Below the pieces are notes generated by a model that saw nothing but the letters and a program-made list of their open reading frames with translations, searched no databases and was not told where the DNA came from. A DNA stretch of 64,000 nt from assembly GCF_051967575.1 (NCBI RefSeq), contig NZ_JBQCJW010000005.1, forward strand, positions 123,363-187,362, read 5' to 3'. Positions 51,175 through 60,887 of the stretch are shown here, one piece after another (the stretch's first letter is position 1; every line of letters begins with the position of its first letter). Position numbers and translations under genes: made by a program. This stretch comes from Solibacillus silvestris_B (GTDB taxonomy: Bacteria > Bacillota > Bacilli > Bacillales_A > Planococcaceae).

Positions 51175-52523
51175 GGGATTTTGATGGATTACAAGCTAAA
51201 AAAGTACTCGTTTTAGGGTTGGCGAAAAGTGGTGTTGCAGCTGCAGAGCTTTTACATCAGCTGGGCGCATTTGTGACAGTCAATGATGCAAAGCCGTTCG
51301 ATGCTAATCCTGAAGCACAGGAGCTTTTATCAAAAGGAATTACCGTAATTTGCGGACGACATCCTGAAGATTTGCTTGATGAAGGTTTTGAGCTTGTCGT
51401 AAAAAACCCTGGGATTCCATATACAAATCCTATTGTTGCGGATGCGATTGCAAAAGGTCTGCCGGTTGTTACAGAAATGGAACTTGCCTATTTAGTAAGC
51501 GAAGCGCCTTTTATCGGTATTACTGGTTCGAATGGTAAAACAACAACGACAACTTTACTTTACGAAATGCTAAAAGCAGGCCGTTTAAAACCATTAATCG
51601 CCGGGAATATTGGAACCGTTGCTTGTGGTGTTGCAGCAGAAGCAAAAGCAGATGAGGTCATCGTTACTGAGTTATCATCGTTTCAGTTAATGGGGACACG
51701 AGAATTCAGACCGCATGTTGCAATTTTGACAAATCTGTATGAAGCCCATTTAGATTACCATGGGACGTTTGAAGAATATGCTGAGGCTAAATTTGGGGTT
51801 ACGCGCAACCAGACAGCTGACGATTATTTTATTTATAATGCCGATCAGGAAGTTGTGGCAAAATATGCCGGGAAGTCACAAGCGCAGCTCATTCCGTTTA
51901 CTACTAAAGGCTATGCGGAACAGGGAATCAGTGCAGATACAGAATACATTTATTGGCAAGGTGATGCAATCTTAAAACGTGATAATATTGTATTGCCGGG
52001 TAAACATAATCTAGAAAATATATTATGTGCTGCAGCTGCAGCGCTATTACAGCACTGTCCTATTGAAGCTATTGAAGAGGTTCTGGCGACATTTGCAGGG
52101 GTGCGTCACCGTACACAGTTTGTCCGCGAATGGCAGGGACGCAAAATTTACAATGATTCAAAAGCAACAAATGTATTGGCTACAAAAAGTGCTTTGGCAG
52201 CATTTGATCAACCGATTGTTTTATTGGCAGGCGGATTGGACCGGGGACATTCATTTGAAGAGCTTCGCGAAGAAATGACACGTGTTAAAGCAGTTGTCGC
52301 ATTTGGTGAAACTGCACTTCGCCTTATAGAATTTGCAAAGTCATGCGGCATTACGAATATTGTGCGTGCAATCGATGTAGAGGATGCGGTTGGCTACGGG
52401 GCAAAAATGTCTGAATATGGCGACGTCATTTTACTTTCGCCAGCATGTGCAAGCTGGGATCAGCATGCAAGCTTTGAAATTCGGGGCGACTTATTTATTG
52501 ATCGTGTTATGAAACTTTCTTAA
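51171..52523 (+). CDS. murD: UDP-N-acetylmuramoylalanine--D-glutamate ligase MurD
   Basis: This 450-residue Mur ligase adds D-Glu to UDP-MurNAc-L-Ala. The Rossmann N-terminal region has VLGLAKSGVAAAELL, the ATP loop is GITGSNGKTTTTTLL near residue 118, with HLDYHGTFEEYAEAK and YNDSKATN. ATG at 51171 overlaps the mraY stop (ATGA), with GGAGG 7 nt upstream. Confidence 0.96.
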   Translation: MRDFDGLQAKKVLVLGLAKSGVAAAELLHQLGAFVTVNDAKPFDANPEAQELLSKGITVICGRHPEDLLDEGFELVVKNPGIPYTNPIVADAIAKGLPVVTEMELAYLVSEAPFIGITGSNGKTTTTTLLYEMLKAGRLKPLIAGNIGTVACGVAAEAKADEVIVTELSSFQLMGTREFRPHVAILTNLYEAHLDYHGTFEEYAEAKFGVTRNQTADDYFIYNADQEVVAKYAGKSQAQLIPFTTKGYAEQGISADTEYIYWQGDAILKRDNIVLPGKHNLENILCAAAAALLQHCPIEAIEEVLATFAGVRHRTQFVREWQGRKIYNDSKATNVLATKSALAAFDQPIVLLAGGLDRGHSFEELREEMTRVKAVVAFGETALRLIEFAKSCGITNIVRAIDVEDAVGYGAKMSEYGDVILLSPACASWDQHASFEIRGDLFIDRVMKLS

Positions 52524-52538
52524 GAAAGGATAGTTACA

Positions 52539-53624
52539 CTGTCACAAAAAATTCGGCAATATTTTTTTATATGTGCGATTGCATTGTCGCTCATTGGCAT
52601 TGTCTTTATTTTTTCTGCAGGTACATATTGGGGGAATGTTCATTATCGTGGACAAACCCCGTTTTACCTAAAGCAGTCTATATATTTCGTCATTGCGCTT
52701 ATTATTTGCGTAGGGGTGATGCGATGGGAATTGCTGCAGCGACAAAAAGTTTGGGGAATTTTTTATATTGTTTCAATCGGCCTGCTCATCGCAGTGCTTA
52801 TTCCGGGTATCGGCATTGTCAGAAATGGTTCCCAAAGCTGGATTGGCATAGGTGCACTTACAATACAACCAGCTGAAATTGCAAAAGTAACAACGATTAT
52901 CTATTTAAGTGCCCTGCTGACACAGCGTAAATCCTATGAGCGTATTGTACAATGGAAACATTTTATCATTTTGATCATCCCATCGATTTTAATTATGATG
53001 CAGCCGGATTTTGGCGCTGTATTCATTTTAGTTGTCGTTGTTTTAATTGTATTTTTTCTCGCACAATACCCGATACGCCTATATGTTATTTTAATAAGCG
53101 TAGGAATTGTCGGATTAGTTGCGTTAATAATTGCTGCTCCTTATCGGCTGAAACGTATTGAGGCGTTTATAAATCCATGGGCCGATCCGCTGGGAAGTGG
53201 GTTCCAAGCGGTACAATCTTTATTTGCGATAGGTCCAGCCGGATTATTTGGACATGGATTATTAAAAAGTAGACAAAAGTATTTATACTTGCCAGAACCG
53301 CAAAACGATTTTATATTCGCAATCATTTTGGAAGAAATCGGACTTGTCGGTGGAATGGGACTGCTGCTTATTTTTGCGTGCTTTTTAATATTTGGCTATC
53401 GATTAGCTTTACAATGCAACAATGTATTTCACTTTTATGCAATATGCGGGCTCACAACGATGATTGCTGTGCAGGCAGCGCTCAATATCGGCGTTGTCAT
53501 TAATTTGTTGCCTGTAACAGGGGTCACATTGCCATTTATCAGCTATGGGGGGACGTCGTTAGTAGTCGTATGGGTCACCGTAGCGCTTATTTTGAATTTC
53601 GCGAATGAAAGAAGAAAGGAGTAG
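52539..53624 (+). CDS. spoVE: SpoVE/FtsW-type SEDS lipid II polymerase, probable CTG start
   Basis: This 361-residue SEDS protein has NGSQSWIGIG, IQPAEIAKV, MQPDFGA, NPWADPLGSGFQ, LPEPQNDFI and GVTLPFISYGGTS. Its place after murD matches B. subtilis spoVE, the cortex-synthesis partner of SpoVD. The first ATG/GTG/TTG codon (TTG 52584) falls inside the first membrane segment. The frame upstream contains no ATG, GTG or TTG before the murD stop, but CTG at 52539 lies 8 nt after AAAGGA and restores a normal basic N-terminus (SQKIRQYFF). CTG is therefore proposed as start. murG and murB, expected next, are absent. Confidence 0.88.
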   Translation: MSQKIRQYFFICAIALSLIGIVFIFSAGTYWGNVHYRGQTPFYLKQSIYFVIALIICVGVMRWELLQRQKVWGIFYIVSIGLLIAVLIPGIGIVRNGSQSWIGIGALTIQPAEIAKVTTIIYLSALLTQRKSYERIVQWKHFIILIIPSILIMMQPDFGAVFILVVVVLIVFFLAQYPIRLYVILISVGIVGLVALIIAAPYRLKRIEAFINPWADPLGSGFQAVQSLFAIGPAGLFGHGLLKSRQKYLYLPEPQNDFIFAIILEEIGLVGGMGLLLIFACFLIFGYRLALQCNNVFHFYAICGLTTMIAVQAALNIGVVINLLPVTGVTLPFISYGGTSLVVVWVTVALILNFANERRKE

Positions 53625-53628
53625 AGAA

Positions 53629-54486
53629 ATGATGGAAAAAGTAATCGACATTACAGAGCGCGTACCAGCTATGAAAAAACGTAGAAGGCGCCGGACGAAC
53701 TTTAAATTTCTTGCATTAGTGACCATCTTTCTTTTCATCATTATCATACTTCTTTATTTTCAATTACCTTATAGTGATATAAAAAAAATTGAGATAAAAG
53801 GTGCACAACTTAAGGAAGATACCTTTTATATAGAACAGTCGAATTTAAACATTGATGATTCTTTATGGGGCTTTAAAATATCGGAGGTGGAGCAGGCGAT
53901 CGCCCAGCATGAATGGGTGAAATCTGTACATGTTCAAAGAAAGTTTTTGAATCATGTTCAAATTACAATCGACGAATGGCAAAAAGTAGCCTATATATCA
54001 AAGGATGGGGAGTTTTACCCGATGCTTGATAATGGCGCTATTTTCAACGAATCAAATGCCATCGTCCCTATCGATGCTCCAATCTTTTTGAAGTTTGAAA
54101 ATGAGGCAATACGAAAAAAGCTACTAAAAGAGCTTGCACAGTTAAAACCAGAAGTATTGTCGCTCATTTCGCAAATTAATGCAAATCCTACCGAGGCCGA
54201 TCCGTATTCCATTACGCTTTTCATGAATGATGGGTATGAAGTACGAGCAGATGCGAATACTTTAGCAGAAAAACTAAATTACTATCCATCAATCGTTGCG
54301 CAAATTGAAAACGAAGAAACTTCCGAAAAAGGGATTGTAGATATTGAAGTTGGTTCTTATTATCGACCATTTTCAGATGAGTATTCATTAATAAATGATG
54401 CTGAAGAAAAAGGGGAACCGACGGATGAAACAAAAGGAGCGGAGGCCGAGGAAGGGGGGCAATCAGAAGAACAAAATGATGAATAG
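53629..54486 (+). CDS. divIB: Cell division protein DivIB (FtsQ)
   Basis: This 285-residue bitopic protein has a basic cytoplasmic tail (KKRRRRRTNFK), one membrane segment (about 28-46) and a POTRA domain (about 50-118, with IKKIEIKGAQ), then a beta domain and an acidic C-terminal tail. It stabilises FtsL-DivIC at the septum. ATG at 53629 follows AAAGGAG by 7 nt. The 3' end overlaps the next gene by 62 nt. Confidence 0.93.
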   Translation: MMEKVIDITERVPAMKKRRRRRTNFKFLALVTIFLFIIIILLYFQLPYSDIKKIEIKGAQLKEDTFYIEQSNLNIDDSLWGFKISEVEQAIAQHEWVKSVHVQRKFLNHVQITIDEWQKVAYISKDGEFYPMLDNGAIFNESNAIVPIDAPIFLKFENEAIRKKLLKELAQLKPEVLSLISQINANPTEADPYSITLFMNDGYEVRADANTLAEKLNYYPSIVAQIENEETSEKGIVDIEVGSYYRPFSDEYSLINDAEEKGEPTDETKGAEAEEGGQSEEQNDE

Positions 54487-55213
54487 CAATAACGATAATA
54501 ATAAGCAAAAGAAAAAATCATTAATGTTTTCCCGCAAATATGTCGCTTTGCTTATCGTATGTATTATAACGGGTTTTATTATCGGTTTTTCATACAATAT
54601 GTCAAAGGACAAGCGTACGTTGAGCACTGCCTCTACACAATTGGAACAGGAAAATCAATATATGGAAGATTTAATTGCGAAAAAAGAACGCAACAAGGAG
54701 CTGACAGAAGAGCTTGCACAATTGGAAGAGAAAATTCGTACATATGAAAAGCAATTTTCTTCTAATGAAGCCCAATACGAACAAAATCGCCAGGATGCAG
54801 AGCAATTGAGATTGTTATTAGGATTATCTGCTGGAATTGGACAAGGGATCAAAATTACGCTGGAAGATGGGGACTATAATCCAAATACTACGAACCCAAA
54901 TGAGTATATTGTTCACGAAAGTCACATATTTAAAGTATTAAATGAATTAAAAATCGCCGGTGCGGAAGCCATTTCGATTAACGGCCAGCGATTAAAACCG
55001 AATTCGTACATTAGCTGTAACGGTCCTGTTATTACGATTGACGGACAGCAATACCCGGCGCCGTTTGTCATCGAGGCAGTAGGAAATCAGGATGTGCTAA
55101 TTTCATCATTGGATTTATCCGGCGGAGTATTTGACCAATTATTAAATGAGCAAGTAATCGTAACACTCGAAAAAAGCGATTTAATTCATATGCAAACAAT
55201 CAGCGAAGAGTAA
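54425..55213 (+). CDS. ylxW: DUF881 family protein YlxW
   Basis: This 262-residue protein has a very basic N-terminus, one membrane segment (about 40-60), a coiled coil (70-120) and a DUF881 domain with GIGQGIKITLEDGD and AEAISINGQRL. It belongs to the ylxW-ylxX-sbp group between divIB and ftsA; function is unknown, probably division-associated. ATG at 54425 is chosen because AAGGGG lies 9 nt before it; a later ATG at 54478 has no clear signal. It overlaps divIB by 62 nt. Confidence 0.83.
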   Translation: MKQKERRPRKGGNQKNKMMNSNNDNNKQKKKSLMFSRKYVALLIVCIITGFIIGFSYNMSKDKRTLSTASTQLEQENQYMEDLIAKKERNKELTEELAQLEEKIRTYEKQFSSNEAQYEQNRQDAEQLRLLLGLSAGIGQGIKITLEDGDYNPNTTNPNEYIVHESHIFKVLNELKIAGAEAISINGQRLKPNSYISCNGPVITIDGQQYPAPFVIEAVGNQDVLISSLDLSGGVFDQLLNEQVIVTLEKSDLIHMQTISEE

Positions 55214-55233
55214 GACACGGAACCGGGGGGAAG

Positions 55234-55944
55234 ATGATGACGAAAAAAATGTACCGCAACATTACGATAATCTCGTTCATCATCGGCTTTATGTTGGCAG
55301 TGCAATACAACACTGTTCAAAATCCGACCGAACGAAACACAGTAGATATTTGGGAAATACGTCAACAACTTTCAGCAGAACAGGAGCGTCATTCAGAGCT
55401 TCTGACAGCAATAAGCGATTTATCGGAAACGGTAAACAAATATGAGGATGCGGAATTTAACAATCCTGAAATATTATTGCAGCAAACTGTCGATAATTTA
55501 AAAGAGAGTGCAGGCATTTTACCGACAAAAGGACCAGGTTTGACATTAACTATCGAACCTTCACAAGAATTGATGAGCTTCGGATATGAAATAAAGCCCA
55601 TATCACCTGAATTATTGATCCGGCTTATAAATGATTTAAACCGATATAGTGCCCAGGCGATTGAAATTGATGAAAAACGGATAACCTATAATACTGCCAT
55701 CCGCGATATCAATGGAAAAACGACAATAAATAGTGAGCCAATCGAGAATGAAAACATAGAAATAAATGTGGTTACACATACTTATGAGCAAGCTGAAAAG
55801 CTGAAAAATCAGTTGTTGGCTTCGTCGTTTCAAGATGAATTTTATATCGATAATCTGGTATTGACCATTCACGAAGCAGAGAGAAATGTACGAATCGATT
55901 CAACAGTTACAGTAAAGAAAAGTAGTTTTTTATCAGAAAAGTAG
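55234..55944 (+). CDS. ylxX: DUF881 family protein YlxX
   Basis: This 236-residue paralogue of the preceding gene has a single membrane segment (about 7-23), a coiled coil and a DUF881 domain with GPGLTLTIEPS, AQAIEIDEKRITYN and the expected beta-alpha pattern. The ATG pair follows GGGGGGAAG. It belongs to the same operon as ylxW and sbp. Confidence 0.87.
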   Translation: MMTKKMYRNITIISFIIGFMLAVQYNTVQNPTERNTVDIWEIRQQLSAEQERHSELLTAISDLSETVNKYEDAEFNNPEILLQQTVDNLKESAGILPTKGPGLTLTIEPSQELMSFGYEIKPISPELLIRLINDLNRYSAQAIEIDEKRITYNTAIRDINGKTTINSEPIENENIEINVVTHTYEQAEKLKNQLLASSFQDEFYIDNLVLTIHEAERNVRIDSTVTVKKSSFLSEK

Positions 55945-55958
55945 AAGGGGATGCGAAT

Positions 55959-56324
55959 ATGTGGCTGCCACTTTTAGGACTTATATTCGGTGTGGTATTA
56001 GGAATTTTAACAGATATTCAAATTCCATCTGTTTATGATAACTATTTATCCATTGCCGTGCTTGCTGCGCTTGATACGATGGTCGGCGGTATTCGTGCAC
56101 AGCTGCAACAAGTTTACGACGATAAAGTATTTATTTCAGGCTTTTTCTTTAATATAATTTTAGCAGCAGGGTTAGCTTTTTTAGGAGTTCATATAGGTGT
56201 AGATTTATATTTAGCCGCTATTTTTGCCTTTGGTGTACGTCTATTTCAAAATATTGCAGTCATTCGTAGGATAATATTAACAAAAATTGATAATAGGAGA
56301 TTGAAAAAGGGGGAAAACTCTTAA
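55959..56324 (+). CDS. sbp: Small basic protein Sbp (DUF1290)
   Basis: This 121-residue membrane protein has three or four hydrophobic segments and the conserved phrase YLSIAVLAALDTMVGGIRA, ending in a basic tail (KIDNRRLKKGE). It lies directly before ftsA as in B. subtilis. ATG follows AAGGGGATG. Function unknown; neighbours suggest a division role. Confidence 0.92.
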   Translation: MWLPLLGLIFGVVLGILTDIQIPSVYDNYLSIAVLAALDTMVGGIRAQLQQVYDDKVFISGFFFNIILAAGLAFLGVHIGVDLYLAAIFAFGVRLFQNIAVIRRIILTKIDNRRLKKGENS

Positions 56325-56426
56325 CAATCACGTTAAAATATCATTACAATTTATCGTTTTACTTAGACAATCAACGAAATTTACAATAGAATGAACTATA
56401 GGAGTAATCGAAGGAGGTGCAGAAAG

Positions 56427-57719
56427 TTGAATCATCAAGAAATTTATGTTTCGCTCGATATTGGGTCATCTTCCATTAAGGTCCTGATCGGGGAAATGAA
56501 CGATGATCAATTGCACGTAATTGGTGTAGGTCATGTGAAATCAACAGGTATAAGAAAAGGTGCAATTGTTGATATAGATGCAACTGTACAGTCAATAAAA
56601 AAAGCTGTGGATCAAGCAGAGCGAATGACTGGTATTAAAATAGAGGAAGTTGTGCTCGGCGTACCAGCAAACCAAACAGTTCTACAACCTGTAAAAGGGG
56701 TTGTGGCGGTGAATGGGGAGGACCGGGAAATTACAGATGATGATTTAGCAAGAGTAATAGACTCTGCACAAGTCATGTCGATACCACCAGAGCGAGAGTT
56801 AGTAAACTTAATACCTAAACAATTTATAGTGGACAACTTAGACGAAATTAAAGATCCACGAGGCATGATTGGAATTCGTTTAGAGATGGATGCAACGATG
56901 ATTACGACTTCTAAGACGCTTGTACATAACGTATTAAGATGTGTAGAACGTGCAGGCTTACAAATTCGCGAAATTTATTTACAACCATTGGCAGCAGGAA
57001 GTTTTGCTCTAACAGAAGATGAAAAAAACCAAGGTACGGCTTATATAGATCTAGGTGGCGGCTCCACGACGATTGCGGTATTCCAAGATGGCTTATTAAC
57101 GAATACAGCAGTTATACCAGTTGGTGGAGATCATATTACAAAAGATTTATCGATTGTATTAAAGACACCGACTGAACAAGCGGAGAAAATTAAAAAGCAG
57201 TATGGACATGCTTTTTATGACGATGCTTCTGATGAGCAACTGTTTGATGTTCCTGTCGTTGGAACAGATACGACAGATCAATACAGTCAACGCTATATTT
57301 CAGAAATCATCGGTGTACGTTTGGAAGAGTTATTTGAATTAGTGTTAGATGAATTAGCTCGTATGGGTGTACAAGATTTGCCTGGCGGTATCGTGATTTC
57401 CGGTGGAGTAGCACAGCTGGAAGGGATTGCACAGCTAGCCCGTCAAATTATGTTAACGCGAGTTCGTATTTATACGCCAGATTACATCGGTGTACGTGAG
57501 CCAGCCTTTACAACGTCGGTAGGTTTAATTCGATACGCGAACGCAGAAGACGATTTCTATGGCCGCAGTGAGCCGGTAGCAGCTTCTTCTTATGCACCTT
57601 ATCCTACTCAACCAGCTCCTTCTAAAAAACAAGCAAATGTACCGGAGAGAGTAGAAAGCGCAAATAAAGTAAGTGTTATTGATCGCGCAAAAAACTTATT
57701 AAACAAATTTTTCGATTAA
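56427..57719 (+). CDS. ftsA: Cell division protein FtsA
   Basis: This 430-residue actin-fold protein anchors FtsZ to the membrane. It has YVSLDIGSSSIKVLIGEM at the start, YIDLGGGSTTIAVF near residue 208, and GGIVISGGVAQLEG near 330. The C-terminal amphipathic helix RAKNLLNKFFD is the membrane-targeting sequence. TTG at 56427 is the likely start, directly after AAGGAGGTGCAGAAAG; an upstream in-frame ATG at 56391 lies before the signal. Confidence 0.96.
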   Translation: MNHQEIYVSLDIGSSSIKVLIGEMNDDQLHVIGVGHVKSTGIRKGAIVDIDATVQSIKKAVDQAERMTGIKIEEVVLGVPANQTVLQPVKGVVAVNGEDREITDDDLARVIDSAQVMSIPPERELVNLIPKQFIVDNLDEIKDPRGMIGIRLEMDATMITTSKTLVHNVLRCVERAGLQIREIYLQPLAAGSFALTEDEKNQGTAYIDLGGGSTTIAVFQDGLLTNTAVIPVGGDHITKDLSIVLKTPTEQAEKIKKQYGHAFYDDASDEQLFDVPVVGTDTTDQYSQRYISEIIGVRLEELFELVLDELARMGVQDLPGGIVISGGVAQLEGIAQLARQIMLTRVRIYTPDYIGVREPAFTTSVGLIRYANAEDDFYGRSEPVAASSYAPYPTQPAPSKKQANVPERVESANKVSVIDRAKNLLNKFFD

Positions 57720-57759
57720 TACGAAAATGAATGACGTGAACAATTAGGAGGAGAAGTGT

Positions 57760-58905
57760 ATGTTAGAATTTGAAACGGGTACAGACCAATTAGCCGTTAT
57801 TAAAGTAATCGGCGTCGGCGGTGGCGGTAACAATGCTGTTAACCGTATGATTGAACATGGTGTACAAGGCGTGGATTTTATCGCTGTTAACACAGATGCA
57901 CAAGCTTTGAATCTATCAAAAGCTGAATATAAATTACAAATTGGCGGTAAATTAACTCGTGGACTAGGAGCAGGCGCCAACCCTGAAGTAGGAAAAAAAG
58001 CAGCCGAAGAAAGCCGCGAGCAATTAGAAGAAGTACTGCGCGGAGCGGATATGGTATTCGTCACAGCGGGAATGGGTGGCGGCACTGGTACAGGCGCTGC
58101 TCCTGTTATCGCTTCGATTGCACGTGAATTGGGCGCTTTAACAGTAGGTGTCGTAACACGTCCATTTACATTTGAAGGCCGCAAACGTCAAACACAGGCA
58201 ATTGGCGGTATCACTTCCATGAAGGAAGCGGTTGATACGTTAATCGTCATTCCAAATGATAAATTATTGCAAATCGTCGATAAATCAACACCGATGCTAG
58301 AAGCATTCCGTGAGGCGGATAATGTTTTGCGTCAAGGTGTTCAAGGGATTTCCGATTTAATTGCAACACCTGGTTTAATTAACTTGGACTTTGCGGACGT
58401 AAAAACGATTATGTCGGATAAAGGTTCTGCATTAATGGGAATCGGGATTGCTTCAGGTGAAAACCGTGCAGTGGAAGCAGCGAAAAAGGCGATTTCTTCT
58501 CCGCTTTTAGAGACGTCAATCGATGGCGCAAAAGGTGTAATTATGAATATCACAGGAGGAACGAACTTAAGTTTATATGAAGTTCAAGAAGCGGCTGATA
58601 TTGTACAATTAGCGTCAGATGAAGAAGTTAATATGATTTTCGGTTCAGTTATTAACGATAACTTGAATGACGAAATTATTGTAACAGTCATTGCAACAGG
58701 CTTCTCCGATGATTTTATTATGCAAAAACCACAGCCCGTCCGTCCGTCAATCGGTGCTCGCCAGCAAGCTGCAACACAGCAACAGCCTGTGCGTGCACAA
58801 GAGCCGGTACAGCAAGAAGTGCCGCGCCAGCCTCAGCAAACAAGCTATCAGCAAGATGATGCATTAGACATTCCGACGTTTTTACGAAATCGCCGCAACC
58901 GCTAA
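57760..58905 (+). CDS. ftsZ: Cell division protein FtsZ
   Basis: This 381-residue tubulin-like GTPase has the GTP loop GGGTGTGAAPVIA near residue 107 and IKVIGVGGGGNNAVNRM at the start. The core ends near 315, then a Gln-rich linker, and the C-terminal peptide DIPTFLRNRRNR that binds FtsA and SepF. ATG follows AGGAGGAG. A terminator follows; the bpr protease genes of B. subtilis are absent. Confidence 0.98.
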   Translation: MLEFETGTDQLAVIKVIGVGGGGNNAVNRMIEHGVQGVDFIAVNTDAQALNLSKAEYKLQIGGKLTRGLGAGANPEVGKKAAEESREQLEEVLRGADMVFVTAGMGGGTGTGAAPVIASIARELGALTVGVVTRPFTFEGRKRQTQAIGGITSMKEAVDTLIVIPNDKLLQIVDKSTPMLEAFREADNVLRQGVQGISDLIATPGLINLDFADVKTIMSDKGSALMGIGIASGENRAVEAAKKAISSPLLETSIDGAKGVIMNITGGTNLSLYEVQEAADIVQLASDEEVNMIFGSVINDNLNDEIIVTVIATGFSDDFIMQKPQPVRPSIGARQQAATQQQPVRAQEPVQQEVPRQPQQTSYQQDDALDIPTFLRNRRNR

Positions 58906-58927
58906 TAGCATCTGCTTTCATAACAGT

Positions 58928-58972
58928 AAAAACGATTATTCTGCCTTTTAGTGCGAATAATCGTTTTTTATT
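58928..58972 (+). terminator. Terminator after ftsZ
   Basis: AAAACGATTATTC and GAATAATCGTTTT form a 13-bp stem followed by T residues. Confidence 0.93.
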
Positions 58973-59228
58973 TTTTGGAAGCTATTGTTCATTTTGAATA
59001 AAAAGAGTGTTGGCAAAGAATAAGTTAAAATGCCGTACCTAAATTATGAGCCGAATTAGAAGATTTTTTAAAATATATACGGGGAAAAGATTTTTAATGC
59101 ACTTTAGTGTTTTTAATCTATTTGCCAGCATTCATCAATTTCCTCTGTTTTGCATGTTGATTGACTTAGTGCTTCAATTGTCGGGGCAATTACAGTACAT
59201 TGCCGCATTTTTCTTTACGGAAACTTTT

Positions 59229-59235
59229 TGTCGAA
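59229..59235 (+). promoter_or_regulatory. Candidate Spo0A box upstream of spoIIGA
   Basis: TGTCGAA is an exact Spo0A core, 110 bp before the spoIIGA start. TTAGACA, a one-mismatch site on the other strand, lies nearer the gene. The spoIIG operon is Spo0A-activated in B. subtilis. The stretch 58973-59344 otherwise holds no supported gene. Confidence 0.4.
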
Positions 59236-59344
59236 TGTGTCTGAATGGCGTAAGTATATGTCACACGATTCTTCGGTTTTACTGCAACGGTTAGACAAAA
59301 ATCTCATATTTGCTTTGATAGTCTTGTTTACAGGAGGACAATAC

Positions 59345-60166
59345 ATGTATGCAGAGTGGATTCTTTTAATGAATTTTTTAATGAATCTCGTATTACTAAA
59401 ATTTACCGCAACAATGACATATACCATCATTCCCATTTGGCGATTATTATTAGGAGCCTTTTGTAGTGCGTTGATTGCTGTGTTATTTATGGGGAACATC
59501 TTCATGTTGCTGATAAGTTTCATCGTACTTTTAGGCATTGCCTTTTCATTTAAATGGAAAATATTTTACGAGCAAGGCAAGTGGATTGTCGTTGCTACTT
59601 TGCTCGCAGGTGGATTATTAACAGCATTACAACCATTTTTGCTTGCATCTCCATTTTTCGTATATATTTTTATATGTTTCGGCATAGTATGTATTAGTTT
59701 GACAGTGATGAAAAAAGGCTGGTTTCAAAAATTGCAGCATATTGCACAAAGCCGTTATGTGACGACGAGTATAGTTGAAATATTGGATGAGCAGTTAGAG
59801 CTTGTGACATATATCGATACTGGAAATGAATGTGTTGAGCCATTTAGTCAGGCACCAGTCCATTTTATCTCATTTAAATCCGTTCAATCGATGTTGCCGC
59901 CTGAATTTAATGAATGCCTGCTTGCGTGGAATGAGCAGGAGCCATACTCATTGACAATGTTTTCAAAGGAAATGCAGAAGCGGATACGGATTGTTCCTAT
60001 TACAACAGTACAAAAAGGCAAAGTACTTTTACCAGCCTTCCGTATCTCCATTGTCATTCATAATAAAACGTATTCGAACCACTATGTAGTTTTTACGAAA
60101 AATGATGCGCGCTTTCCGCAAAATGCACAAATGATTGCACATGTGTTTGTCCTAACGAATTCATAA
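59345..60166 (+). CDS. spoIIGA: Sporulation sigma-E processing peptidase SpoIIGA
   Basis: This 274-residue membrane aspartic protease cleaves pro-SigE. It has five membrane segments in the N-terminal half and the catalytic motif YIDTGNECVEP in the C-terminal half, as in B. subtilis (DTGN). ATG at 59345 is chosen: GGAGG lies just upstream and MYAEWILLMNF matches the family start. sigE follows 13 nt downstream. The activating signal SpoIIR is encoded elsewhere. Confidence 0.94.
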   Translation: MYAEWILLMNFLMNLVLLKFTATMTYTIIPIWRLLLGAFCSALIAVLFMGNIFMLLISFIVLLGIAFSFKWKIFYEQGKWIVVATLLAGGLLTALQPFLLASPFFVYIFICFGIVCISLTVMKKGWFQKLQHIAQSRYVTTSIVEILDEQLELVTYIDTGNECVEPFSQAPVHFISFKSVQSMLPPEFNECLLAWNEQEPYSLTMFSKEMQKRIRIVPITTVQKGKVLLPAFRISIVIHNKTYSNHYVVFTKNDARFPQNAQMIAHVFVLTNS

Positions 60167-60179
60167 GGGAGGATCGATA

Positions 60180-60887
60180 TTGCTTCAAAAAATAAAATCG
60201 ATAATTTTAAACGTTCTGAGCTACTTTAGAAAAAAAGGGACATACTATATAGGGGGACATGATTCATTGCCGATTCCATTAACTCGTGAAGAAGAAGTTG
60301 TCGTAGTCGAAGCTTTTATGAATGGTGACTTACATGCCAGAGATATGTTAATTGAAAGAAATTTACGTTTAGTCGTTTATATTGCACGACGTTTTGATAA
60401 TACAAGCACTCCGATAGAAGATTTAATTAGTATCGGGTCAATTGGGCTTATAAAAGCGATTGAAACATTCAATTTGGATAAAAACATCAAATTGGCGACG
60501 TATGCATCACGCTGCATCGAAAATGAAATATTGATGCATTTACGAAAAACAAGCCGTATGAAGGGGGAAGTTTCCTTCGATGAGCCGCTAAATGCCGATG
60601 CAGATGGCAATGAATTATTATTATCGGATATATTGGGAACAGAAGAGCATATTATTACACTGGATGTAGAACGGAAAATCGAACGTCAGCATATGTTTAA
60701 CGCCATCAATCAATTAACACCACGCGAAAAATATATTATGGAATGCCGTTTTGGATTAAACGGAAAAGATGAAATGACGCAAAAGGAAGTAGCGGATCAT
60801 TTAGGCATATCGCAATCATATATTTCAAGATTAGAGAAAAAAATTATACTAGATTTACGAGAATATTTGAACGAACCGATTGCATAA
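60180..60887 (+). CDS. sigE: RNA polymerase sigma-E, mother-cell specific (pro-form)
   Basis: This 235-residue sigma factor has an amphipathic pro-sequence of about 21 residues before YYIGG, where B. subtilis pro-SigE is cut by SpoIIGA (there 27 residues). Region 2 has NLRLVVYIARRF, DLISIGSIGLIKAI and ATYASRCIENEI. Region 4 has MTQKEVADHLGISQSYISRLEK. TTG start follows GGGAGG. It forms an operon with spoIIGA. Confidence 0.97.
   Translation: MLQKIKSIILNVLSYFRKKGTYYIGGHDSLPIPLTREEEVVVVEAFMNGDLHARDMLIERNLRLVVYIARRFDNTSTPIEDLISIGSIGLIKAIETFNLDKNIKLATYASRCIENEILMHLRKTSRMKGEVSFDEPLNADADGNELLLSDILGTEEHIITLDVERKIERQHMFNAINQLTPREKYIMECRFGLNGKDEMTQKEVADHLGISQSYISRLEKKIILDLREYLNEPIA

Noticed and set aside
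59046..59294. 82-residue reading frame upstream of spoIIGA
   Set aside because: No ribosome binding site, Phe/Cys-rich chance-like composition, and it covers the likely spoIIG control region.
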